From: Hymenobacter crusticola
Lineage (GTDB): Bacteria; Bacteroidota; Bacteroidia; Cytophagales; Hymenobacteraceae
Reading direction: 5' to 3'
DNA: 64,000 nt
NCBI RefSeq assembly: GCF_002154225.1
Contig: NZ_MTSE01000001.1
Coordinates: 558,001 to 622,000, forward strand
Below, one piece after another: positions 24,188 to 32,073 of this stretch. Below the pieces are notes generated by a model, which saw only the letters and a list, made by a program, of their open reading frames with translations, ran no database searches and was not told where the DNA came from. The translations under genes and the position numbers were made by a program. The first letter of the stretch is position 1, and every line of letters begins with the position of its first letter.

Positions 24188-26095
24188 TTATTTCCGCAGC
24201 TCCACCACCCAAGCCGTGTGCCCCGGAATGGCGAACGACTTGAGGCTAGGTACCGCAGCACCTGACGTGATTTCCGTGCCGCTGCTGTACCCATTCGTGC
24301 GCTCCGCAAACCGAGTACCGTCCACCGTTTTAGCGTCCTTGTTCCCGTTCAGCATCACCATCACGGTGTTGCCCTGTTCGTCGTAGCGGAAGTAGGTGTA
24401 CACGTTATCTTGCGGGATGAATTGCATGAGCTTGCCGGTTTGCAGCACCGGGTGCGCCTTGCGGTACAGACCTAGCTTGCTCAAGTAATTAAATGCGTCG
24501 CCCGCTTGCCCCGTGCGGCCGGCGGCTGTGAAGTAGTTTTTCTTGTCGGCAGCCCAACCGCCGGGAAAGTCCTCACGCACCAAGCCGTCGGGGTTCGAGA
24601 AGTTTTTCATGAGCACCTCCGAACCATAGTAAATGTTCGGGATGCCGCGCGTGGTCATCAGCCAAGCAAAGCCCATCTTCATCCGACCTAGGTCCTCGCC
24701 TATCACGGAGTAGATGCGGCTCATATCGTGGTTGTCCATGAACACCACGTTGCGCGTCGCATCCTCGTACATCCAGTCGCCCTGCAAGGCGTCGTAGAGC
24801 CGGCTGACGTTGCTGTTTTCCTTCAAAGCATCCTGAATGGCAGAGTTCGACTGGAAATCGAGCACGCCGGGCAGGTTGGATTTGAAGCCGTCGACGGGCT
24901 GGAAGATGTTGCGGGCGAAGAATGCCTGTTGGGCCGTGCTGCCCACCCAGGCCTCGCCGTACATGCACAGCTGTGGGTACTCATCCAGCAAGGCTTTCCC
25001 CCAATCCATCAAGAACGTAGGATCAGAATACGGATACGTGTCGATGCGATAGCCGTCGAGGCCTGTGTATTCTACCCACCAGATAAAGTTCTGGATCAAG
25101 TAGGTAGCCACCAGCGGGTTCGACTGGTTTACGTCGGGCATGGTGGTGTCAAACCAACCTTTGTTGTATAGGTCTCGGTCGCGCTGCGAGCCGTAGGGGT
25201 CATTGAGGGCCTGCGAGTTATAATTGCTGCGCGTGAAGGCGGGCCACTGGTTCAGCCAATCTTTGGCGGGTTGGTCGAGAAACAGGTAGTTGTAGCTGCC
25301 CATGTGGTTGAGCACCACATCATGAATGACCTTGAGCCCTTGTTGGTGTGCCTTCTGCACAAACTGCGCGTACTCCTCGTTGCTGCCGTAGCGCGGATCG
25401 ACGGCGTAGTAGTCCGTCACAGCGTAGCCGTGGTAGCTCGCCTTGGGCATGTCGTTCTCTACCACCGGCGTGGGCCAGATAGCCGTGACACCCAGCGACT
25501 TGAGATAATCGAAGTGATTCTCAATCCCCTTCAGGTCGCCGCCGTGGCGGGCGTACATCGAGTCGCGGGCGATGTGGTTGACGCGGGTGCTTTTCACCAC
25601 GTCGTTCTTTGGGTCACCGTTGGCGAAGCGGTCCGGCATCAGCATGTAGATGAAGTCGGCCGACGTGACGCCTTGCACGCGGCTTTTGTCGGTGTTGCGG
25701 GCGCGCAACTCGTACTGGTACGTGGTCTTTTTGTTGCCGCTGAAAGCTAGGGCTAGCTTGCCGGGCTTAGCCGTGGGGCTAATGGTAAGATTGACAAGCA
25801 GATAATTGGGGTTTTCCAGCTTCTGGGTACCATCTAGGGTTACGCCTTCATAGCGCAGGCTCACCTGGCTGCTGCCAATGCCCGGCCCGTGTACCAGCAG
25901 TTGCAGCTTCGGGTTTTTCATGCCCACCCACCAAAACGTCGGGTCGATGCGGCTGATGGCGCTTTCCTTAGGATTAGCCACCAAAGTGACAGAGGCGCTA
26001 CCTAGGTCGGCTACTCGCCTAACTTCGGCGGTGGCTGGTTGGGTTGCCAGAAGGGTGGTGAAGCCCAGCAGCGAGAAGAGATGGGTGGATTTCAT
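24188..26095 (-). CDS. Periplasmic neopullulanase / cyclomaltodextrinase-type GH13 enzyme
   Basis: The 635-residue protein has a signal peptide (MKSTHLFSLLGFTTLLATQPATA). An N-terminal beta domain of about 110 residues (PTFWWVGMKNPKLQLLVHG) is the Cyc-maltodext_N type. The (beta/alpha)8 domain shows DVVLNHMGS near residue 265, GYRIDTYPY (nucleophile Asp about 353), MYGEAWVG (Glu about 382) and FMDNHDMSR near 453. A small C-terminal beta domain ends in HTAWVVELRK. This is the SusA-like enzyme type that cuts maltodextrin, pullulan or cyclodextrin in the periplasm. It lies upstream of the SDR-amylase-MFS set on the same strand, separated by about 250 bases, so it probably has its own transcript but a shared physiological role. 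Confidence 0.93.
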   Translation of the reverse strand: MKSTHLFSLLGFTTLLATQPATAEVRRVADLGSASVTLVANPKESAISRIDPTFWWVGMKNPKLQLLVHGPGIGSSQVSLRYEGVTLDGTQKLENPNYLLVNLTISPTAKPGKLALAFSGNKKTTYQYELRARNTDKSRVQGVTSADFIYMLMPDRFANGDPKNDVVKSTRVNHIARDSMYARHGGDLKGIENHFDYLKSLGVTAIWPTPVVENDMPKASYHGYAVTDYYAVDPRYGSNEEYAQFVQKAHQQGLKVIHDVVLNHMGSYNYLFLDQPAKDWLNQWPAFTRSNYNSQALNDPYGSQRDRDLYNKGWFDTTMPDVNQSNPLVATYLIQNFIWWVEYTGLDGYRIDTYPYSDPTFLMDWGKALLDEYPQLCMYGEAWVGSTAQQAFFARNIFQPVDGFKSNLPGVLDFQSNSAIQDALKENSNVSRLYDALQGDWMYEDATRNVVFMDNHDMSRIYSVIGEDLGRMKMGFAWLMTTRGIPNIYYGSEVLMKNFSNPDGLVREDFPGGWAADKKNYFTAAGRTGQAGDAFNYLSKLGLYRKAHPVLQTGKLMQFIPQDNVYTYFRYDEQGNTVMVMLNGNKDAKTVDGTRFAERTNGYSSGTEITSGAAVPSLKSFAIPGHTAWVVELRK

Positions 26096-26226
26096 GCGCA
26101 GAACGACAGAAGAGTAAGTAGCCGGAAACTACTCTATAGTCGACTAACTACGCTTTATCCCTAGCCTTTAGAAGTACACCGTTGGCTAGCCAATGCGTTA
26201 CTTCACGTAGCCTAGGCATTGGCACT

Positions 26227-26262
26227 AAAAAAGCCCGATTCCAAAGTGGAACCGGGCTTTTT
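26227..26262 (-). terminator. Intrinsic terminator downstream of the 26.3-26.8 kb gene
   Basis: AAAAAGCCCGATTCCA and TGGAACCGGGCTTTTT pair almost completely with a short loop, and the stem is flanked by A/T runs on both sides. It lies 27 bases beyond the stop of the minus-strand gene at 26289 and could work in both directions. Confidence 0.88.
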
Positions 26263-26288
26263 AGTAATTCAAGCTTGGTGCAAACCTC

Positions 26289-26783
26289 CTACAGCTTGTT
26301 GGTTTCCACTGCTACGGTGCCTTTCAGGTATGGGTCATATTCTACTTTCCACACCTTGTCGTTTAGTGCATTACTATCCAAGCGGGTTTTTTCGCCGACT
26401 TTTCCATCGGTGATTATCTCCACGCGCAGCTGCGAGCCCGCTGGCGGACGCGTCGTATTATGAAAGGCTACGTTTTTAAAGGAGATAGAAGCCTCCACGT
26501 AGTCCATATCTCCGAACGTACCAATCGTGTAGGTCTCGTTGACGGAAGAAGTATCAAACTTTTTCTCTAAGGTAGGCCCAGGGTTGTGTCCTTTGTCCCA
26601 GTTTACAACTGAACGTACGTTCAGCTCTGCTCCCAAACCGTCGAGTTTGTTGCCGAATACCCGCACTTGCACCACGTGCGTACCTGCTGACATAGCAGCC
26701 TTTTTGGGAGCCTCGGTGGCTGACCCCAGCCAGCCGAGCTGCGGAATTAATAGCAAATAGCTAAAAGTAGATAGTGCTTTCAT
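26289..26783 (-). CDS. Secreted protein of unknown function
   Basis: From the ATG complement of 26781-26783 the product is 164 residues; an upstream ATG at 26807 would add eight hydrophobic residues and is less likely. The N-terminus (MKALSTFSYLLLIPQLGWLGS) is a probable signal peptide. The rest is rich in beta-strand-like segments such as GTHVVQVRVFGNKL, YVEASISFKNVAF and QLRVEIITDGKV, with no cysteines and no metal motif. That suggests one beta-sandwich domain. I do not recognise the family. The region upstream (26800-26860) is unusually AT-rich (runs such as TAATAATAATATA) for this genome and probably holds the promoter. A strong terminator follows, so it is a single-gene unit. Confidence 0.65.
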   Translation of the reverse strand: MKALSTFSYLLLIPQLGWLGSATEAPKKAAMSAGTHVVQVRVFGNKLDGLGAELNVRSVVNWDKGHNPGPTLEKKFDTSSVNETYTIGTFGDMDYVEASISFKNVAFHNTTRPPAGSQLRVEIITDGKVGEKTRLDSNALNDKVWKVEYDPYLKGTVAVETNKL

Positions 26784-26920
26784 GACACTAAGATAAAGAA
26801 AAAACACAAATCATTCCTAATTTAATAATAATATACAATATTATATATTACTATAAATGAACCACTAGCGTTTGTTCCCCATTCTCAGCGCATCCGCTCC
26901 AATAGCAATCCTACAGCCCT

Positions 26921-26955
26921 AAAAAAAGCTCGGCGCTGCATGAGCGCCGAGCTTC
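26921..26955 (-). terminator. Intrinsic terminator of the 27.0-28.4 kb lipoprotein gene
   Basis: On the minus strand, GAAGCTCGGCGCTCATG pairs with GCAGCGCCGAGCTT around CATGCA, followed by a run of seven T residues. It lies 22 bases past the stop at 26977. Confidence 0.92.
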
Positions 26956-26976
26956 CTAGATCCTATAAAAAATCGT

Positions 26977-28425
26977 TTACTGCTGCTTGGCTAGCCACAG
27001 CGAAGCGTTCATGTGCAGGGGTGCATGGCTCGAAATTTCCGTCCAGCCGGGGTACACCGTGTTGCCGGGGCTGCCGGTGCCGTCATCGGCCGGCGACGAA
27101 TCGGTCACGACCACAACGCAACCGGTACCAAAGGTGCTGCTCGCGCACATGATGTTGGTGAGTCCTTGCGTGGCGCTGCTACGCCAGATGAGTGGCTGCG
27201 CGACCGAACCGCTCGTCTTGGTGATGGTGGCTCCGTTTGAGAACTTTAGCTGCGTGACTTTGCCTTGGGTTCCATGCAGAATCACGTTGGTGCTGCTCGC
27301 CAGCACGTTGCTGCTAGTTTCAGATATGTTGGTCTTGTCGATGCTGAAGCCGAAGGGGTTAGCCTGCACCGAGTTATTGGTCATCAGGTCGTTCCAGATG
27401 GCGGGCGAGTCGTAGCCGTCGTTGTTGCGGTCCGATACGTCGTGGTCCGAAATCATGAACAAGCCGCCGCCGTTCTTCACAAAGTTCAGAATGGCTGTTT
27501 TCTCGGCGGCCGTAAACAAGGTATTGGGCTCATCAATCACGAACACGCTGTAGTTGGCGAGGTCTTGCGGGTTGGAAGTGTTGCCATAGCTAATAGCAGT
27601 ACCGTTGGGCAGTTGCTCTACGGTGTTGCCTAGCTTCGCCAGCGCCACGCCCCAAGCCGATACCGCCCCGGTCCAGTAGGTTTCGGCGGTAGTACTCGTG
27701 ATGCCGCTTTGCGCGGGTGACGGGTAGCGCGACGTAACGCCATTGTCGACGTCCAGCACCCAATCGGCGTTGCCGGCTAGCTCGCCGTGGCTAGCGTCGA
27801 AGAGAAACTTCTTGCCGCTGGTGGTGGGCGGTGGCGGCGTCGTGGTGCCACCGTACTGCTCCACCGTGACGTTGTCGATGTTGATGCGGTTGGTGCCGCC
27901 CGCAGTTTTGCGCAGTTGCAGCCGCACGCTGCCCCCTAGGTTCACCGCGAAGGAAGCCGTTTGCAGCGTGGCGCTACTCGTGGTGATGGTCGAGCCGACC
28001 TTGACGTAGGAGCTGCCGCTGTTCGTGGAGGCCCACAGCTCCCATTGGCTGCTGCCGTCGGTGCCGTACACGGCGTGTTGCACCGTCACGACGCCCACGC
28101 CGGCGGTGGTATTGGCGTTCATGGTGAGCGTGCCTACGTTCCGGATACGGGCCGATTGACTACCCGTTTTGGCATCGGCCGTGGTGTTGCCGAGCAGGGC
28201 ATCATTCAAGGTCCAGGAGCCGGAGCCGAGCGTGACGTTGCCGGTCGTGTACGCCGTTTTGGTGCCCGTCTCGAACGTTTCGGGGAAACCTGTGGCGCTA
28301 ACGTCTTGGGTGGTGGTCGTAACGACGGTAGGGGCGCCCGCACCCGGATCGAGTTCCTGCTTGGCGCAGGAGAGAACAGCCAGGCTGAGGAGCGCCGCCG
28401 ATAGCCAGCGAAGAGAGTAGTTCAT
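26977..28425 (-). CDS. Secreted lipoprotein with jelly-roll-like and ThuA/GATase-like domains
   Basis: The 482-residue product has a lipoprotein signal (LSLAVLSC, Cys20). Residues about 45-190 form a beta-rich module (FETGTKTAYTTGNVTLGSGS ... INIDNVTVEQYGG) of the kind found as an accessory domain on extracellular nucleases and hydrolases. A proline/threonine linker (TTTPPPPTTSG) leads to the C-terminal domain (about 205-480). Its KKFLFDASHGE, YSVFVIDEPN, ILNFVKNGGGLFMISDHD and late VVVTDSSP segments look like a ThuA/class-I-GATase-type Rossmann fold. No catalytic Cys-His-Glu triad is evident, so binding or carbohydrate-related hydrolysis are both open. It would sit on the cell surface or in the periplasm. 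A TAGCTTTG sequence (28471-28478, minus) matches the promoter -7 consensus 46 bases upstream. Confidence 0.72.
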   Translation of the reverse strand: MNYSLRWLSAALLSLAVLSCAKQELDPGAGAPTVVTTTTQDVSATGFPETFETGTKTAYTTGNVTLGSGSWTLNDALLGNTTADAKTGSQSARIRNVGTLTMNANTTAGVGVVTVQHAVYGTDGSSQWELWASTNSGSSYVKVGSTITTSSATLQTASFAVNLGGSVRLQLRKTAGGTNRINIDNVTVEQYGGTTTPPPPTTSGKKFLFDASHGELAGNADWVLDVDNGVTSRYPSPAQSGITSTTAETYWTGAVSAWGVALAKLGNTVEQLPNGTAISYGNTSNPQDLANYSVFVIDEPNTLFTAAEKTAILNFVKNGGGLFMISDHDVSDRNNDGYDSPAIWNDLMTNNSVQANPFGFSIDKTNISETSSNVLASSTNVILHGTQGKVTQLKFSNGATITKTSGSVAQPLIWRSSATQGLTNIMCASSTFGTGCVVVVTDSSPADDGTGSPGNTVYPGWTEISSHAPLHMNASLWLAKQQ

Positions 28426-28820
28426 GCGCAGAGGAGGGGAAATAGTGAACTAAGAATGACTTTGGCGAGACAAAGCTAGCGGGACCTAGCTAGCGCCTTC
28501 CCGACCTCTATGTTATGATTTTATTATCAAACAGCAGTGAATGAATAGCTTATAAGCTTTGTGCAAAATCATGTGCTCCTTGGCGCAGTGGTCAGCCACA
28601 AGGCCGTAGCGCGAAAACCGGCGCCGCAGCAAGCCGCGCGAGTTCTGGCATTCGAATACCTAGCTTCCGCTCGTTGCGGTGCTAATTTTTGCGCTACGCA
28701 CCCTCGCTTTTCCCAACCGATTTTTGTGCGTACCCCAACTCTTTCGCGGCGCCTTCGTTTCTGACAGCAAACTACTAGCTGGTCATTACCAGTTGTTTCC
28801 TACCCTGAACACCAACCGCT
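28426..28820. other. Divergent promoter region (395 bases) between a lipoprotein and a DUF2383 gene
   Basis: On the minus side, TAGCTTTG (28471-28478) may be the -7 box for the lipoprotein gene. The middle (28561-28765) has an open frame on the plus strand, but its translation has no family texture or signal, so I do not call it. I see no tRNA, riboswitch or long inverted repeat here. The last 60 bases presumably contain the promoter for the plus-strand DUF2383 gene. Confidence 0.5.
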
Positions 28821-29273
28821 ATGTCAACTAACTCCAACGTGGTCGATACGCTCAACGAGCTTACTCTTTTCATCAACGACCGTATCGAAGGCTACAAGCA
28901 CGCCGTCGAAGACAGCAAAGATCCTGAGCATAAAGCCTATTATCAGCAGCTTGTAAGCCAGAGCCAACAGTTTGCTAATGAGCTGAATGGCTTTGCCAGC
29001 AGCGCCGGCGGCGATGCCGAAACGAGCACTACTACGAAAGGCAAGTTCTTCCGCGGCTGGATGGACGCCAAAGCCCTCGTGACGGGCAAAGACGAAAAAG
29101 GCATCCTCAACTCCAACGTGTATGGGGAAGAGTGGGCGCTGAAAGCCTACCAAGATGCCCTGGAAACGCCTGATCTGCCCGCACCCGTACGCCAAGCCAT
29201 TGAGCGCCAGTACGAAACCTCGCAGCAAACGTACCAGAAACTCAAGAGCCTAGGGGGCGTAAGCCACCCATAG
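28821..29273 (+). CDS. PA2169-family four-helix-bundle protein (DUF2383)
   Basis: The 150-residue cytosolic protein is almost all helical, with the family pattern TLNELTLFINDRIEGYKHAVEDS, a Glu/His-rich second helix (DPEHKAYYQQLVSQSQQFANEL), RGWMDAKALVTGKDEKGIL, and EEWALKAYQDALE near residue 110. DUF2383 proteins are ferritin-like four-helix bundles of about this length, often linked with stress or membrane-associated conditions; their function is unsettled. The gene is monocistronic: a strong terminator follows at 29291-29331. The phosphorylase-like gene lies 192 bases further on. Confidence 0.85.
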   Translation: MSTNSNVVDTLNELTLFINDRIEGYKHAVEDSKDPEHKAYYQQLVSQSQQFANELNGFASSAGGDAETSTTTKGKFFRGWMDAKALVTGKDEKGILNSNVYGEEWALKAYQDALETPDLPAPVRQAIERQYETSQQTYQKLKSLGGVSHP

Positions 29274-29290
29274 CGGCTAGCACTTAAGCG

Positions 29291-29331
29291 AAAAGCGGAA
29301 ATCGAACGAACGTTTGGTTTCCGCTTTTTTT
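29291..29331 (+). terminator. Intrinsic terminator after the DUF2383 gene
   Basis: AAAAGCGGAAA (29291-29301) pairs with TTTCCGCTTTT (29318-29328) and is followed by more T residues; it lies 18 bases after the stop codon. Confidence 0.92.
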
Positions 29332-29465
29332 CGGGGCAGCTTGCTGCGCATCCTTAGCGTACTTCTTTGGCCGCGCACCTAGCTTTTTGTCACAGTAGCT
29401 AGGGTAACGGCCGTTCTAACCGACTACACAGTTAACCTTCTTTACTGAACCCTCTACCTTCCTTC

Positions 29466-31115
29466 ATGGCTTTCGAGTTCAACCCTTACGCTCCCGCGCC
29501 TGAGTTCAACACCCAGGCGGCTTACTTTTCAATGGAATTTGCGCTCGACCAGGCGCTCAAGACGTACTCGGGCGGCCTCGGCTTTCTGGCTGGCTCGCAC
29601 ATGCGCTCGGTGTATGAGCTGAAGCAAAACTTGATTGGCATCAGCATCTTGTGGTCTTTCGGCTACTACGACCAAGGCCGCAACGAAGACCAAACCATGC
29701 GCGCCGATTTCCGCCAGAAAAACTACTCCTTTCTGGAAGAAACCGGGCTAGTTTTCCCCATCACCATCCACGATACGGAGGTGAAGGTGAAGGCCTTGTA
29801 CCTAGCTCCTGAGACCTTCGGCACCGCGCCGATGTTCTTTCTGACCACCGACATTCCTGAGAACGACTTCATTTCGCGCACCATTTCCCACCACCTCTAC
29901 GACGCCGACACCGCGGCCCGCATTGCGCAGTCCATCCTACTGGGCGTGGGCGGCGGCAAGCTGCTCGATCTGCTAGGCGTGAACGTGGATGTGTATCACC
30001 TCAACGAGGGCCACGGCCTGCCGCTGGCGTTTTACCTCTACGAGAAGCACGGCCGTAAGCTGGAAGAGGTGCAGAAGCGCCTGGTGTTCACGACGCACAC
30101 GCCGGAACTAGCTGGCAATGAGGAGCACTCGATGCGCTTACTCGAAGAAATGTCGTTTTTCGGTCCGGTTCCGGGTGAGGAAGTGCGCCGCGTGGCCCGC
30201 GTTGAAAACGATGCGCTCAACTACACGCTCACGGCCCTGCGCTTCTCGCGCATTGCCAACGGCGTATCGAAAGTGCACGGCGACGTGGCGAAGGAAATGT
30301 GGGGTCATTACGAAGGCATTTGCCCCATCATCCCCATTACCAACGCCCAGAACGGCACGTACTGGCGCGACAAAACCCTGCACGAAGCCCTGGAAGCCAA
30401 CGACGACGCAGCCTTGAAGGCGCGCAAGCGGGAGCTGAAAGAGGAGTTCTTCAAGATTGTAGCCGACCAAACGGGCACGCTGCTCGACCCCGACAAGCTG
30501 ACGGTGGTGTGGGCTCGCCGCTTCGCTGGCTACAAGCGCGCCGACCTTATCCTGCACCACTTCGAGCGGTTCCTGAAGATCGTTGACAACGCTGACCGCC
30601 CCGTGCAGGTGATTTGGGCCGGCAAGCCGTACCCCAAGGATTATGGTGCTATCAACTTGTTTAACAGCATCATTCGGCGTACCAAGAGCTTGAAGAACTG
30701 CGCCGTTTTGGTCGGTTATGAGCTAGGTCTTTCGGCCGCTATGAAAAAGGGCTCGGATATCTGGCTGAACACGCCGCGTTACCCCCGCGAAGCGTCGGGC
30801 ACCAGCGGCATGACGGCGGCTATGAATGCTAGCCTGAGCCTGAGCATCGCCGACGGCTGGATTCCGGAGTTTGTGCGCCACGGCGAAAACGGCTTTATCA
30901 TCGAGCACACCGACATCAACCAGCCCGACAACGTGAAGGATGATATCGAAGCGAGCAACCTGCTCGACGTGCTCGAAAACGAAATTGTGCCGCTGTACTA
31001 CGGCGAGCCCGACAAGTTCCTGAGCATCGCCAAAACGGGCATGCGCGAGATCGAGCCCGAGTTTGGCTCCAACCGTATGGCCACGGAGTACTACGAAAAG
31101 ATGTACAACGCCTAA
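29466..31115 (+). CDS. Short alpha-glucan phosphorylase-like protein (GT35), PLP lysine replaced
   Basis: The 549-residue protein matches the short (TIGR02094-type) alpha-glucan phosphorylase layout along its length: YFSMEFALDQALKTYSGGLG at the N-terminus, the active-site region YHLNEGHGLP near residue 180, VWARRFAGYKRADL near 345, and EASGTSGMTAAMNAS at 442-456. In phosphorylases I know, the last motif reads GTSGMK or GTGNMK, and that Lys holds pyridoxal phosphate. Here it is Thr450 (codon ACG at 30813-30815). Glycogen or maltodextrin phosphorolysis is the family reaction, but activity is in doubt without the lysine. It is a single-gene unit. The GCACCTAGCTTTTT word lies about 80 bases upstream, and an inverted repeat starts at its stop codon. 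Confidence 0.85.
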   Translation: MAFEFNPYAPAPEFNTQAAYFSMEFALDQALKTYSGGLGFLAGSHMRSVYELKQNLIGISILWSFGYYDQGRNEDQTMRADFRQKNYSFLEETGLVFPITIHDTEVKVKALYLAPETFGTAPMFFLTTDIPENDFISRTISHHLYDADTAARIAQSILLGVGGGKLLDLLGVNVDVYHLNEGHGLPLAFYLYEKHGRKLEEVQKRLVFTTHTPELAGNEEHSMRLLEEMSFFGPVPGEEVRRVARVENDALNYTLTALRFSRIANGVSKVHGDVAKEMWGHYEGICPIIPITNAQNGTYWRDKTLHEALEANDDAALKARKRELKEEFFKIVADQTGTLLDPDKLTVVWARRFAGYKRADLILHHFERFLKIVDNADRPVQVIWAGKPYPKDYGAINLFNSIIRRTKSLKNCAVLVGYELGLSAAMKKGSDIWLNTPRYPREASGTSGMTAAMNASLSLSIADGWIPEFVRHGENGFIIEHTDINQPDNVKDDIEASNLLDVLENEIVPLYYGEPDKFLSIAKTGMREIEPEFGSNRMATEYYEKMYNA

Positions 31116-31302
31116 ACCGCGGATTCGACGGATTCTTCGGATTTCACGGACTTTGTAGTCGATTAACTACCTAGGCCCTTATTAGCAAAAGGCCTTCCCG
31201 CATGCGGGAAGGCCTTTTTTGTTGAAATCAGGAAAGAAGAAACATGAATAGAATCGTCCACAAAATCCGTGAAATCCGAAGAATCCGTCGAATTCGTGGT
31301 TC
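31115..31302. repeat. Long inverted repeat filling a convergent gap
   Basis: The left arm (31115-31162) and right arm (31254-31302) are about 48 bases long and pair with few mismatches; the core is GATTCGACGGATTCTTCGGA followed by TTTCACGGA. The left arm starts at the last base of the phosphorylase-like gene's stop codon. The right arm reaches into the stop codon of the convergent SGNH esterase (31301). A 32-bp perfect palindrome (31187-31218) sits in the centre. Confidence 0.88.
31187..31220. terminator. Bidirectional intrinsic terminator (perfect 32-bp palindrome)
   Basis: Bases 31187-31202 are the exact reverse complement of 31203-31218, with A-tract and T-tract at the two ends. It serves the converging phosphorylase-like and SGNH esterase genes. 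Confidence 0.92.
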
Positions 31303-31975
31303 AGGGGGCTACTACCGTCTGCAACACGGCCCATACATTATTAGCTAAAATCTTCTGGCCCTGCGCGTTTGGGTGGACACCATCGGGTAAGTTTAGCTCT
31401 CGGACGCCCATCACGCCCTGTAGCAAGAAGGGTACGAAGGCCACATTGTTCTTATCGGCCAGGGTGCGGAACAACGCTTTGAACTCGGTGCCGTAGCGGC
31501 CGTAGCCCCCACCTAGGATGCTCAGGTCGAAGGGAAACTCCAGCCCAACAAGCACAATCTGCGCCTTTGGGTACTTGAGCCGCACCTGATCGATGATGTG
31601 TTGCAGGTTTTGGGTGGTTTCGCGCACCGGGATGCCACGCAGGCCATCGTTGGCACCTAGCTCCAGTACAAAGACGTCGACGGGCTGGCGGGCCAGCACG
31701 CTGGCAATGCGCTGCCGGCCGCCCGCGGTGGTTTCGCCGCTGATGCCATAGTTGATGGCCTTGTAGGGCAGGTGCAGAGAATCGAGGCGTTGCTGAATAA
31801 GTGAAGGAAAGGCCTCGCTGGCCCGAAGCTGATACCCAGCCGTGAGGCTATTGCCGAAGAAAAGGATGTTTTGCATACGAAGAGGCGTAGCTACAGTCAT
31901 CGAACGCACTGCCTCGTCGGGTTCGGCCGAGTAAGCGTTGCTGAGTGCCAGCAGGATGAGCAGCAGAAAGCGCAT
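31301..31975 (-). CDS. Secreted SGNH/GDSL arylesterase (TesA-like)
   Basis: The 224-residue enzyme has a signal-like N-terminus (MRFLLLILLALSNAYSA). All SGNH blocks are present: block I FFGNSLTAGY with nucleophile Ser43 (the GDSL Asp is Asn here, a non-catalytic position), block II GISGETTAGG, block III GANDGLRG with the oxyanion Asn, and block V DGVHPN with the catalytic Asp and His. It should be a periplasmic esterase/lysophospholipase. Its stop codon lies in the arm of an inverted repeat. Upstream (98 bases), cruF ends on the same strand, so transcription from the carotenoid genes into this gene is possible. Confidence 0.92.
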   Translation of the reverse strand: MRFLLLILLALSNAYSAEPDEAVRSMTVATPLRMQNILFFGNSLTAGYQLRASEAFPSLIQQRLDSLHLPYKAINYGISGETTAGGRQRIASVLARQPVDVFVLELGANDGLRGIPVRETTQNLQHIIDQVRLKYPKAQIVLVGLEFPFDLSILGGGYGRYGTEFKALFRTLADKNNVAFVPFLLQGVMGVRELNLPDGVHPNAQGQKILANNVWAVLQTVVAP

Positions 31976-32073
31976 AGGAGTTAGAAGAAAAAGGCAGCGA
32001 GAGCTCCACCGCTGAAGCTCCCACTGCCTTTTATCTATACCGCAAGACTACCCCGCGCAGTTGCCAGAATCGA

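Noticed and set aside
24573..24968. Minus-strand frame of 131 codons inside the neopullulanase gene
   Set aside because: It is an alternate frame of a gene with all GH13 catalytic motifs.
28561..28764. Plus-strand open frame of 67 codons in the 28.4-28.8 kb gap
   Set aside because: There is no signal peptide, domain or coding texture, and no promoter or terminator context; listed only as intergenic.
31301..31975. GNSL instead of GDSL in the esterase taken as an inactivating change
   Set aside because: That Asp is not catalytic in SGNH enzymes; the Ser, oxyanion Gly/Asn and the Asp-x-x-His block are all present.
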